Source of the DNA: Pseudomonas nitroreducens | Lineage (GTDB): Bacteria > Pseudomonadota > Gammaproteobacteria > Pseudomonadales > Pseudomonadaceae | Assembly: GCF_014204515.1 (NCBI RefSeq) | Contig: NZ_JACHLI010000038.1 | Location: 1 to 64,000 of the forward strand | Direction of reading: 5' to 3' | DNA length: 64,000 nucleotides | Shown: piece after piece, positions 36,421 through 44,041 of the stretch | Numbering within the stretch: position 1 is the first letter of the stretch | Layout: each line of letters opens with the position of its first letter | Made by a program: the position numbers and the translations under genes | The notes under the pieces: generated by a model | Seen by the model: the letters and a program-made list of their open reading frames with translations, nothing else | Databases searched by the model: none | What the model was told of the DNA's origin: nothing

Positions 36421-37653
36421 TCAGTGGGAAAGGAAGGCGATGTCCAGGTGCTGCGCTCCTGGTGTCAGCGGCAGCTCGTGCAGCGGGATCAGCAGGCGCC
36501 GCTCCGGCAGGCAGGACACCTGTCGGCGCCAGATCTCGCGGCCGTCCAGGCAGACCTGCAGTTGCGCGCTGACCGCTCGCTCCACCCGCAATTGCAGCTG
36601 CTTCATGCCGCTGATGTCGCTGCTCAGCAGCCGTTGGGGCACGCAGAGTTTCAAGGGTGCGGCGCATTTCACGGCGATGGCGCCGAGCGGTGTCGGCAGT
36701 GACTGCTTCAGGTCGCTGGCGATCAACTGGGCGATGCGCTTGCCTTCGCGGTAGGACCAGCCGGCGGTTTCGATCGGGCGCAGCAGGTTGCCGGCGGCAA
36801 AATAGCTGGTATCCGAGCAGCGGCCGAACTGGTCGATGCTCGGCCCGCCGCTGGCGGGGTCCAGGTGCAGGTGGCTCTGTCGCACCAGGCTCGATTCGGG
36901 GGTGAAACGGCCGGTCAGCAGCACGCCGTCGCACTCGATGCGCTGGGTCCGGCCATCGGCGAAGCGCACGCTGGCGGCCTCGACCCGGCCGGTGCCGTGG
37001 ATTTCCACCAGCTCGCAGCCAAAGTGCATGGGCACGCCGCACAAGCGTGGGAACAGGCTCAGCGGCCAGCGCGCGGTGGCCCGCTGCCCGGCTTCGATCA
37101 TCGCCACCGGACGGATGCCGGCGCGCCGGCAGCTGAGTACCGACGACAGGCTGACCAGCTCGGTGCCGACGATCAGCGGGCGTTCGAAGGGCTTGAGGCC
37201 CTGCAGGTACAGATAGGATTGCAGCGCGCCGGTGTTGATCACCCCCAGCGGCCGGTCGCCGCCCAGCAGGCGCGCGGAGCGCGGCGTCTCCCGGGCGCCG
37301 GTGGCCAGCAGCACGCGCTTGGCCTGCACTGCCAGCGCGCCGTCGGGGGTGGCCAGTTGCAGGCGCCCCAGCAGTCCCAGGCTGACCACGCTGTGGCGCA
37401 GGCGAATGTCCACGCCGGCCTTCTCGGCGAGTTCGGCATTGAGTCGGGCATAGGCGGGGCCGGTCAGCAGCCGACCGTGCTCGCGCAAGCCGAAGGGCGG
37501 GTGGCCGCAGTGCCGGGGGATACCGCCGGCCTCGCTTTCGCGCTCGAACACGCAGACCTGCGCCACACCCTGGCGCTTGAGCTCGATGGCCGCCGCCAGC
37601 CCGGCGGGACCGGAACCGATGATGGCGACGTCGATGGATTCAGTGCGAGTCAT
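36421..37653 (-). CDS. FAD-dependent oxidoreductase, GlpB/HcnB-like subunit
   Basis: This 410-residue flavoprotein has an N-terminal dinucleotide fold (DVAIIGSGPAGLAAAIELKRQG), an E-x-GG motif in SEAGGIPRHCGHPPFG, LLATGARETPRSARLLGG, and a second FAD-contact stretch YFAAGNLLRPIETAGWSYREG. The CGHPPFG segment and architecture are those of the small NAD/FAD oxidoreductases paired with GlpA-like dehydrogenases. The last ~90 residues are a separate region that I cannot assign. The ATG at 37653 overlaps the end of the upstream GlpA-like gene by 14 bases, so the two are translated together and probably form a complex. Confidence 0.82.
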   Translation of the reverse strand: MTRTESIDVAIIGSGPAGLAAAIELKRQGVAQVCVFERESEAGGIPRHCGHPPFGLREHGRLLTGPAYARLNAELAEKAGVDIRLRHSVVSLGLLGRLQLATPDGALAVQAKRVLLATGARETPRSARLLGGDRPLGVINTGALQSYLYLQGLKPFERPLIVGTELVSLSSVLSCRRAGIRPVAMIEAGQRATARWPLSLFPRLCGVPMHFGCELVEIHGTGRVEAASVRFADGRTQRIECDGVLLTGRFTPESSLVRQSHLHLDPASGGPSIDQFGRCSDTSYFAAGNLLRPIETAGWSYREGKRIAQLIASDLKQSLPTPLGAIAVKCAAPLKLCVPQRLLSSDISGMKQLQLRVERAVSAQLQVCLDGREIWRRQVSCLPERRLLIPLHELPLTPGAQHLDIAFLSH

Positions 37654-39046
37654 GGCAGGTCCCGGTGGCAAGAGGAAGGGCGAGGTGGCCGGCGCTCAGT
37701 TCGGCGACCTTGGCACCGCAATAGAAGCCCTGGCAGCGCCCCATGCAGGCGCGCGTGCGGCGCTTCAGGCCGCCGAAATCCCCCGGCGGCAGTGGGGCCT
37801 GGAAGGCCTCGCGGATTTCCCGCGCAGTAACCATTTCGCAATGGCAGACGATTTCCTCGTAGCCGGGCTTCTGCCAGTCGCGGGGCAGGTGTTCGGCAAG
37901 GTTGGGCATCTGCGGCCAGTGCAGGGTTTCCAGAGCCGGGTGCGACTGCTGCCGGGCGTAAAGCCGATAGATATGCCGGGCGATACCCAGCGCGGCGGTC
38001 AGGCCGGTGGAGCGGATGCCGCCGACGGTGATCCAGTGACGCTCGGGCTCCTGGCGGATGCGGTATTCCTTCTTGTCGCTGGCGGGGCGCAAGCCGGCGT
38101 AGGTGGCGGTCACCGGCATGCCGGCGAGGCCGGGAATGCGCGCCTGCGCAGCCTCCATCAACTGCTCCAGGGTCGGGGTGTCGAGGCCGGCGTGCACGCG
38201 GTCGTCCTGCTCTTCGGCCGTGGGGCCGACCAGCAGGTTGCCGAAGATGGTGCGGGTGAAGACGATGCCCTTGGTACGCTCGTTGGGCACCGGCAGGATG
38301 ATGTGGCCGATCAGTCGCGAGGCGGCCTTGTCGTACACCACGAACTGGCCCTTGCGCGGGTGGATGCTGAAGCTGGCTTCGCCCAGCAGGCGTTCCTCCA
38401 GGCGATCGCCGTACAGGCCGGCGCAGTTGACCACCGTGCGGGCGCGCCAGGCGCCGGATTCGCTGCGTAGCGTCCAGCAGTCGCCGTCGAACTCGCCGCC
38501 AGTGATTTCCGTGCCCAGTCGTACCTCGGCGCCGTGGGCCAGCGCCTGGCGCAGGTAGGCCAGGGGCGCGGACCAGGGGTCGATCAGGTGTTCGCCGGGA
38601 ACCCGCACCGCGCCCAGGGCGGAGTTTGCCAGCGACGGCTCGCTGGCGCGCAATGCTTCGCGCCCCAGCAGGGTCGTGTCGGTGACGCCATTGGTGTGGG
38701 CCTGGGCGACGATCGCGTCCAGCCGGTCGAGGTCTTCCTCGTTCCAGGCCACGACCAGGGCGCCGGTTTCCAGCAGCGGCAGGTTCATCTGCCGGTGGAT
38801 GTCCAGGTACTCGCGGTAACCCTCCTGCATGCAGGCCAGCTCGACGCTGCCGGGCGGCGCGTCGAAGCCGGTGTGCAGGATCGCGCTGTTGCCCTTGCTG
38901 GCGCCGGAGAGGATGTCCGCCCCGCGCTCTATCAGCAGTACCCGGGCACCTTCCAGGGTGAAGCGCCGCGCCATGGCGCATCCCACCACGCCGCCGCCGA
39001 TGACGGCGACGTCAAAGGGCATATCCTTTGTGGATGATTCGGTCAT
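37640..39046 (-). CDS. GlpA-like FAD-dependent dehydrogenase with C-terminal [2Fe-2S] domain
   Basis: This 468-residue protein has a DAO-type FAD domain (DVAVIGGGVVGCAMARRF at the start, ASKGNSAILHTGFDAPPGS, TVVNCAGLYGD, and GGIRSTGLTAALGIA) and a C-terminal BFD-like iron-sulfur domain with four cysteines in CHC and CMGRCQGFYC. This is the design of the anaerobic glycerol-3-phosphate dehydrogenase subunit GlpA, but the context (EutH-type permease, FGGY kinase, DeoR) argues for another phosphorylated alcohol. The ATG at 39046 has GGAAA upstream. It heads the three-gene operon. Confidence 0.85.
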   Translation of the reverse strand: MTESSTKDMPFDVAVIGGGVVGCAMARRFTLEGARVLLIERGADILSGASKGNSAILHTGFDAPPGSVELACMQEGYREYLDIHRQMNLPLLETGALVVAWNEEDLDRLDAIVAQAHTNGVTDTTLLGREALRASEPSLANSALGAVRVPGEHLIDPWSAPLAYLRQALAHGAEVRLGTEITGGEFDGDCWTLRSESGAWRARTVVNCAGLYGDRLEERLLGEASFSIHPRKGQFVVYDKAASRLIGHIILPVPNERTKGIVFTRTIFGNLLVGPTAEEQDDRVHAGLDTPTLEQLMEAAQARIPGLAGMPVTATYAGLRPASDKKEYRIRQEPERHWITVGGIRSTGLTAALGIARHIYRLYARQQSHPALETLHWPQMPNLAEHLPRDWQKPGYEEIVCHCEMVTAREIREAFQAPLPPGDFGGLKRRTRACMGRCQGFYCGAKVAELSAGHLALPLATGTCHDSH

Positions 39047-39224
39047 CTTGTTACTGTTTCCTGAGGTAACACTGCGGTAACTGGGTTTTTTCTCCCGAAT
39101 AATTGGCAGTGTTGTTGAAATTCTGTTGTTTTAATGTGGCTTCGAATTTCTATTCAGTCAACAGTGACCCGGCCGACGGTGGATTCGACCAGTCGCGGCG
39201 CATGCCTGGAATACCGGCGGGGGA

Positions 39225-40001
39225 TCAGGGCAGTGGGTTGCGCTGCGGCACCACATGGATCTCCACCCCTGCGTCGTTCAAGGCCTCCAGCAGCGCGCCC
39301 GTCGGTTGGCTATCCACCACCAGGCGATCGATCCGGCTGAGCGGGAAAACCTTGAACAGTGCGCGACGCCCCATTTTCGACGAGTCGGCGATGACCGTCA
39401 GGCTGCGTGCCTGGGCGATCATGGCGCGGGCGACTTCGGCTTCGTCGATGGAGAAGTCCATGGCGCCGTCGCAGTCCAGGGCGCCGATGGTGATCACCGC
39501 GTGCTCGGCATTGAACCGGCTGATCTGTTCCAGGGCCAGGGCGCCGACATTCTGCTGCGACTCCGGGCGGAACTCGCCGCCGACCATGAACACCCGATTG
39601 CCGGTGGCGCTGGCCTCATTGGCGATCAGCAGCGAATTGGTGATCACCGTCATGCGGTTGAGCCGCGCCAGCTCGCGGCCGAACAGCAGGGTGGTGGTGC
39701 CGGTGTCGATGAAGATGCTGTCGCCGGGGGCGAACAGCCCGGCGGCGTAGCGGGCGATGGCGCGCTTCTCCTGGGCGTGCTCGCTCAGGCGGGTCTGGAA
39801 GGCGTTCTCGTGTTCGCCGCTGGGCGGCAGCGCCGCGCCGCCGTGGAACTTGGTGACGTGGCCGCTGGCGGACAGTTCGGCGAGATCGCGGCGGATGGTT
39901 TCCTGGGAGGTGGCGAGCTGGCGCGCCAGTTCATCCACCGAGATGCGCTCGCGCTGGCGAAGCAGTTCGAGGATCTGTTGCCGTCTTTCGTTGGGGCGCA
40001 T
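39225..40001 (-). CDS. DeoR-family transcriptional regulator
   Basis: This 258-residue repressor has an N-terminal DeoR helix-turn-helix (RRQQILELLRQRERISVDELARQL, TSQETIRRDLAEL) and a DeoR C-terminal sugar-phosphate-binding domain (SIFIDTGTTTLLFGRELA, VITNSLLIANEAS, FMVGGEFRPES). DeoR proteins usually respond to a phosphorylated sugar or polyol, consistent with the kinase in the operon. The ATG at 40001 with GGAGA upstream was chosen over a longer reading to 40118. It lies 178 bases upstream of the GlpA-like gene on the same strand and is divergent from the EutH-type gene. Confidence 0.92.
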   Translation of the reverse strand: MRPNERRQQILELLRQRERISVDELARQLATSQETIRRDLAELSASGHVTKFHGGAALPPSGEHENAFQTRLSEHAQEKRAIARYAAGLFAPGDSIFIDTGTTTLLFGRELARLNRMTVITNSLLIANEASATGNRVFMVGGEFRPESQQNVGALALEQISRFNAEHAVITIGALDCDGAMDFSIDEAEVARAMIAQARSLTVIADSSKMGRRALFKVFPLSRIDRLVVDSQPTGALLEALNDAGVEIHVVPQRNPLP

Positions 40002-40360
40002 GCGCCGTCTCCTGCTGGCCGCTTTGCCACCTGGCTGGGCGGCGACTGTTACCGCGGCACACCTTTGGGGCGACCCGGTAACCGTGGCGCGGGCCTGGCG
40101 AGGCGCGGGCTGCGGCAAATCTGTACGAATGTAGAAACTATCCCACAGCCATTTCGGGCGTTTCCCGACAAGGTCCCGGGCATCTGGGGCTGTGGTTTTT
40201 TTGCCAATCTAGGCAGATTAAATACTCAAATCAACAATAAAACCAAAAATTGGCACGCAGCGTGCGAATGAACATTCACCAATGAAGATCCACGGATGCA
40301 TCGGCCGTCACGGACCGGGCAAGCTGACCAACAAGACTGATTGAGGGGAGGGCACGGCGC
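40002..40360. other. Divergent control region between deoR-type gene and EutH-type gene
   Basis: No gene is present. An AT-rich stretch (40190-40250) precedes a sigma-54-like element, listed separately. Possible DeoR sites could not be defined by eye. Confidence 0.5.
40251..40265 (+). promoter_or_regulatory. Sigma-54-like promoter upstream of the EutH-type gene
   Basis: TGGCAC, five bases (GCAGC), GTGC keeps the invariant GG and GC dinucleotides at 10-base spacing but has G for T at the first -12 position. The start codon lies 96 bases further on. Control by both RpoN and a DeoR repressor would be unusual. Confidence 0.45.
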
Positions 40361-41596
40361 ATGGCCGAGTTCGGAAACTATGTGATCTATCTGATCATGC
40401 TGGGCGCGGTGATCGGCGCGGTGGCTTCGATCCTGCGGCCCGACAGCGGGCTGGGGCGCGAGTTCGTCAACGGGATTCATTCCATCGGCCCGGTGTTCCT
40501 GGCGCAGGCCGGGATCATGGTGGCGATTCCCTACCTGTCCAAGGGCATTTCCCATGCGCTGGGGCCGTTCTTCCAGGCGCTGGGTTCGGACGTCTCCATC
40601 GCCGCGCTGTCGATCATCGCCGTGGACATGGGCGGCTATCAGCTCGCCGATGCGCTGACCGCCAACCGCGACATGTGGATCACCGCCATGCTGGTGGGCT
40701 ACACCTCCGGCGCCACCATCGTCTACCTGATCCCGGTGGGCTTGACCATGCTGGAGCGCAAGGACCACAAGTACCTGGCCCTGGGTGCCATGGCGGGGTT
40801 GATCAGCATTCCCTTCGCCGTCCTCGCCTCGCTGCTGCTGATCACCCTCAACAACCTGCCGGTGCGGGAACTGGTGTCCACCAGCGCGCCCGCCGTGCAT
40901 TACCTGTCGTTGAGCTTCGTCGGCATGCTGCAGTTGCTCAGCCCGCTGTTCGTCTTCTGCTTCCTGCTGGCGGCGGGGCTGAAATACCGGCCGACCGCGA
41001 TGGTCACCGGCTTCCTGGTGTTCGGCAAGATCATGGACGCCTTCATCAAGATGGCGCTGGCGCTGTCCATCGTCGAGCACTTCACCGGGGTGTTCACCAA
41101 GGTCTTCGGCGGCTGGGGTTTCGACCCGATGTTCGCCGACCAGAAGGAGCTGTTCCGCGCCATCGAGATCGCCGGCTACATCGGCATCATGCTCGCCGGT
41201 ACCTTCCCGATCTGCTACCTGTTCCAGCGCTACTGCAAGCGCCCGATGGAGATCCTCGGCGGCCAGCTGCACCTCTCGCGCATCGGCGCCACGGGCTTCG
41301 TCATGGTGCTGGCGAACATCATCGCCACCTACCACCTGTTCAAGTACATGAACGCCCGCGACAATGTGCTCTGCGTGGCCCTGGGTGTCTGCGCCCAGGC
41401 CACCATCGGTGATCACCTGGCCTTCACCGCTAACTTCCAGCCGTCGCTGATCCTGCCGGTCCTGCTGGGCAAGCTGTTCGGCGGCATGCTGGCGGTGTTC
41501 ATCGCGATCAGGATTTCCGTGCCGGCGGCTGAACGCTATGCCCTGCTGGAGCCGAAGGTCGACGAAGAGTCCGACGGCGCCCTGCGTACCGCCTGA
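40361..41596 (+). CDS. EutH-family permease
   Basis: EutH proteins are multi-pass inner-membrane proteins that carry ethanolamine. This 411-residue protein has about ten hydrophobic segments and family patterns: YVIYLIMLGAVIGAVASI, GIHSIGPVFLAQAGIMVAIPYL, AVDMGGYQLA, and GVCAQATIGDHLAFTANFQP near the end. No eut genes for ethanolamine ammonia-lyase or a microcompartment lie nearby; its partners are a DUF1937 protein and, divergently, a kinase and GlpAB-like oxidoreductases. I infer that its substrate is a different small alcohol or amino alcohol. The ATG at 40361 has GGGGAGGG upstream. Confidence 0.88.
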   Translation: MAEFGNYVIYLIMLGAVIGAVASILRPDSGLGREFVNGIHSIGPVFLAQAGIMVAIPYLSKGISHALGPFFQALGSDVSIAALSIIAVDMGGYQLADALTANRDMWITAMLVGYTSGATIVYLIPVGLTMLERKDHKYLALGAMAGLISIPFAVLASLLLITLNNLPVRELVSTSAPAVHYLSLSFVGMLQLLSPLFVFCFLLAAGLKYRPTAMVTGFLVFGKIMDAFIKMALALSIVEHFTGVFTKVFGGWGFDPMFADQKELFRAIEIAGYIGIMLAGTFPICYLFQRYCKRPMEILGGQLHLSRIGATGFVMVLANIIATYHLFKYMNARDNVLCVALGVCAQATIGDHLAFTANFQPSLILPVLLGKLFGGMLAVFIAIRISVPAAERYALLEPKVDEESDGALRTA

Positions 41597-41665
41597 TCAG
41601 CATTTTCCCTTGAGGCCTGCTTCGACACGTGTCGCAGCAGGCCCTTTCATTTGAAGAGGTTCTCC

Positions 41666-42022
41666 ATGCGCAAGATTTTCCTGGCCTGCCCCTACAGTCA
41701 CGCCGACGCCCAGATCGTCGAGCAGCGCTTTGCCGCCTGCAACCAGGTGGCAGCTGCGATCGTCAAGGCGGGGCATGCGGTCTACAGCCAGGTGTCCATG
41801 TCCCATCCGATCAACCGTTGCCTGCCGGAGCTGGATCGCGCCGCCATCGGCAAGATGTGGGGCCCGGTGGATACCTTCTTCATGGAGGCGCTGGAAGAGT
41901 TGATCGTGCTGGATCTGGAAGGCTGGGATCAGAGCGCCGGGATTCGCCGCGAAATCGAGTTCTTCGAAGCGCGCGGCCTGCCGGTGAACCTGTGGAGCCA
42001 GGTGAAGCACGAGTTCAACTGA
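41666..42022 (+). CDS. DUF1937 protein (nucleoside 2-deoxyribosyltransferase-like fold)
   Basis: This 118-residue protein starts MRKIFLACPYSHADA, the nucleotide-binding strand-loop of DUF1937/DUF4406 proteins, with VYSQVSMSHPIN and LIVLDLEGWDQSAGIRREIEFF containing the conserved Asp and Glu of the deoxyribosyltransferase-like active site. Biochemical function is unknown to me. It follows the EutH-type gene by 69 bases with GAGG upstream, so the two are probably co-transcribed, and the unit ends in a strong terminator. Why a nucleotide-handling protein would accompany this permease is unclear. Confidence 0.8.
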   Translation: MRKIFLACPYSHADAQIVEQRFAACNQVAAAIVKAGHAVYSQVSMSHPINRCLPELDRAAIGKMWGPVDTFFMEALEELIVLDLEGWDQSAGIRREIEFFEARGLPVNLWSQVKHEFN

Positions 42023-42113
42023 GCAGACGCGAGCGAAGGGTGCCGCCTTGCAGGTGCGGGGCATGACCGCGATCGCGCGGTTAGTGCGCTGCTACAGGGA
42101 AGCCCGCACCCTT

Positions 42114-42157
42114 GAAAAAAAGCCGGAGCTGCTGGGCAGCTCCGGCTTTCATGTTTT
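42114..42157. terminator. Terminator between the DUF1937 and cysP genes
   Basis: AGCCGGAGCTGC and GCAGCTCCGGCT form a strong hairpin, with an A run before and T-rich sequence after; it can work in both directions for these convergent genes. Confidence 0.88.
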
Positions 42158-42235
42158 TGTAGGAGCGGATTCATCCGCGATCCGGCCGCGAGGCCGGTGG
42201 TGGGTCGATCGCGGACGAAGTCCGCTCCTACGCCC
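42158..42235. repeat. Inverted pair of REP elements
   Basis: TGTAGGAGCGGATTCATCCGCGAT (42159) faces ATCGCGGACGAAGTCCGCTCCTAC (42209). Confidence 0.85.
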
Positions 42236-42264
42236 GTGCCCAATATCGGCGCAGGGCGCCCGGA

Positions 42265-43263
42265 TCAGTTCGGGGTGTAGATCTGGTCGAACACACCGCC
42301 GTCAGCGAAGTGGGTCTTCTGCACGGTGCGCCAGTCGCCGAAGGTCTTCACTACCGAGAAGAAGTCCACCTTGGGGAAGCGGTCGGAGAACTTGGCCAGC
42401 ACTTCCGGGTTGCGCGGACGCAGGTAGTTGTTCGCGGCGATGGTCTGGCCTTCGTCGGACCACAGGTACTTCAGGTAGGCCTCGGCCTCGGCGCGGGTGC
42501 CTTTCTTGTCCACTACCTTGTCGACCACGGCCACCGGCGGTTCGGCTTCGGCCGAAACGCTCGGGTAGACCACTTCGAAGCCGCCACGGCCGAACTCGCG
42601 GGCGATCATCTCGGCTTCGTTCTCGAAGGTCACCAGCACGTCGCCGATCTGGTTCTGCATGAAGGTGGTGGTCGCTGCGCGGCCGCCGGTGTCCAGCACC
42701 GGGACGTTCTTGAACAGCTGGGCGACGAATTCCTTGGCCTTGGCTTCATCGGCGCCATGCTTCTGCGCGTAGCCCCAGGCGGAGAGGTAGGTGTAGCGGC
42801 CATTGCCGGAGGTCTTGGGGTTCGGCACCACCACCTGGATGCCCGGCTTGACCAGGTCGTCCCAGTCCTTCAGGCCCTTGGGGTTGCCCTTGCGCACGAT
42901 GAACACGGTGGCCGAGGTGAAGGGCGCGCTGTCGTTGGGCAGGCGGGTCGCCCAGTCCTTGGGCACCAGGCCGCCGTTGTCGGCCAGGGCGTCGATGTCG
43001 GTGGCCTGGTTCATGGTGATGACGTCGGCCGGCAGGCCGTCGATTACTGCACGGGCCTGTTTGCTGGAACCGCCGTGGGACATCTGGATGGTGATCTTCT
43101 CGCCTTTCTCGGCCTGCCAGTGTTTCTGGAAGGCGGCGTTGTAGTCCTTGTAGAAGTCGCGCATCACGTCGTAGGAGACGTTGAGCAGGGGCTGGGCAGC
43201 CTGGGCGGCGGAAGCCAGGGCGAGGCCGGCGGCCAGCAGCGAGGCGCTGAACAGACGTTTCAC
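42265..43263 (-). CDS. cysP: Sulfate ABC transporter, periplasmic binding protein
   Basis: The protein binds sulfate (or thiosulfate) in the periplasm for an ABC importer. The 332-residue precursor has a signal peptide (cleavage after AQA near 22), the family opening LLNVSYDVMRDFYKDYNAAF, the anion-binding SHGGSSKQARAVIDGLPADVI, NPKTSGNGRYTYLSAWGYA and RPRNPEVLAKFSDRFPKV. No permease or ATPase gene is adjacent, so the membrane parts must be encoded elsewhere. From memory it corresponds to the stand-alone cysP (PA1493) of P. aeruginosa; sbp is the alternative name. An AT-rich promoter of the CysB type (43290-43345) is plausible. Confidence 0.93.
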   Translation of the reverse strand: MKRLFSASLLAAGLALASAAQAAQPLLNVSYDVMRDFYKDYNAAFQKHWQAEKGEKITIQMSHGGSSKQARAVIDGLPADVITMNQATDIDALADNGGLVPKDWATRLPNDSAPFTSATVFIVRKGNPKGLKDWDDLVKPGIQVVVPNPKTSGNGRYTYLSAWGYAQKHGADEAKAKEFVAQLFKNVPVLDTGGRAATTTFMQNQIGDVLVTFENEAEMIAREFGRGGFEVVYPSVSAEAEPPVAVVDKVVDKKGTRAEAEAYLKYLWSDEGQTIAANNYLRPRNPEVLAKFSDRFPKVDFFSVVKTFGDWRTVQKTHFADGGVFDQIYTPN

Positions 43264-43345
43264 GAGCAGTTCCTTTTGGCAGTGTGGTTGGATGTCGATT
43301 ATGCCGACAGGTTATATGGCACTTAAATACTTAAAGGCTATTTGC

Positions 43346-43969
43346 TTATGCGGGGAGCAGGGTGCGCAATTCATCTTCCAGGTTCTTCCGCGCAGGCGCT
43401 TCCCAATCCTGCCGCAACGACGGCAGCTGGTAGAGCTGCGGCTGGTCGAGCAACTGGCGGAGTACCTTGGCGCGCCCGGCGTTGAACAGCGCTTCGGGCA
43501 CCCACGCATACTCGCGGCGAACGGCGGCCTGGTACTGCGCGTAAACGGGCGGGGTGCTGGCGAGGATCGACAGGTCGATGTCCGCCACCAGCGCGGCATC
43601 CTCGGCCAGTCCGCCGGCCTGGTGACAGGTCGCCAGGATCAGCGCCTGCAGCGCATCGCCATGCCGGTCGAGGCCCGCGTCGGCGAGCCATTCACGGGCA
43701 AGCTGGGCGCTGGCGGCCTCGTTGTCCTGGCGCCGGGTGTCGTAGATCACATCGTGCAGCCACAGGGCCAGCTCGACCTGCGCGGGATGCCGGGCCAGGT
43801 CGCGCAGGCGGTCGAGATGAGCCAGGCAGGCGAGGATGTGCTGCGTGCCGTGGTAGTGGCGGTCGGCGCCGCCGTAGTGGCGTTCCAGCGCGGCGAAGCT
43901 GCCCGGCGGCGGGGTGCTGCCGAGCTGGCGCCAGAGGGATTCCCAGCGCTGCGGGTCGAATGCGGGCAT
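43346..43969 (-). CDS. HD-domain metal-dependent phosphohydrolase-like protein
   Basis: This 207-residue protein has the pattern of a family of predicted HD hydrolases: HYHGTQHILACLAHL with H44, ALWLHDVIYD with H72-D73, ILATCHQ with H116, and the VADIDLSIL aspartate near residue 132. All four metal-ligand positions are present, so it should be active on a phosphoester, but the substrate is unknown. It lies between the MuiA-like and sulfate-binding genes on the same strand without overlaps. Confidence 0.82.
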   Translation of the reverse strand: MPAFDPQRWESLWRQLGSTPPPGSFAALERHYGGADRHYHGTQHILACLAHLDRLRDLARHPAQVELALWLHDVIYDTRRQDNEAASAQLAREWLADAGLDRHGDALQALILATCHQAGGLAEDAALVADIDLSILASTPPVYAQYQAAVRREYAWVPEALFNAGRAKVLRQLLDQPQLYQLPSLRQDWEAPARKNLEDELRTLLPA

Positions 43970-44041
43970 CGGTGCTCCAGGAAAGCCAGGGTCGCCCGGC
44001 AGCCTAGCAGGCCTGCCGGGCGATGACTGCCCCCGGAGGTG

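Noticed and set aside
40361..41596. Part of an ethanolamine-utilisation operon
   Set aside because: No eutBC, microcompartment or aldehyde dehydrogenase genes are near; the partners are a kinase and flavoprotein dehydrogenases.
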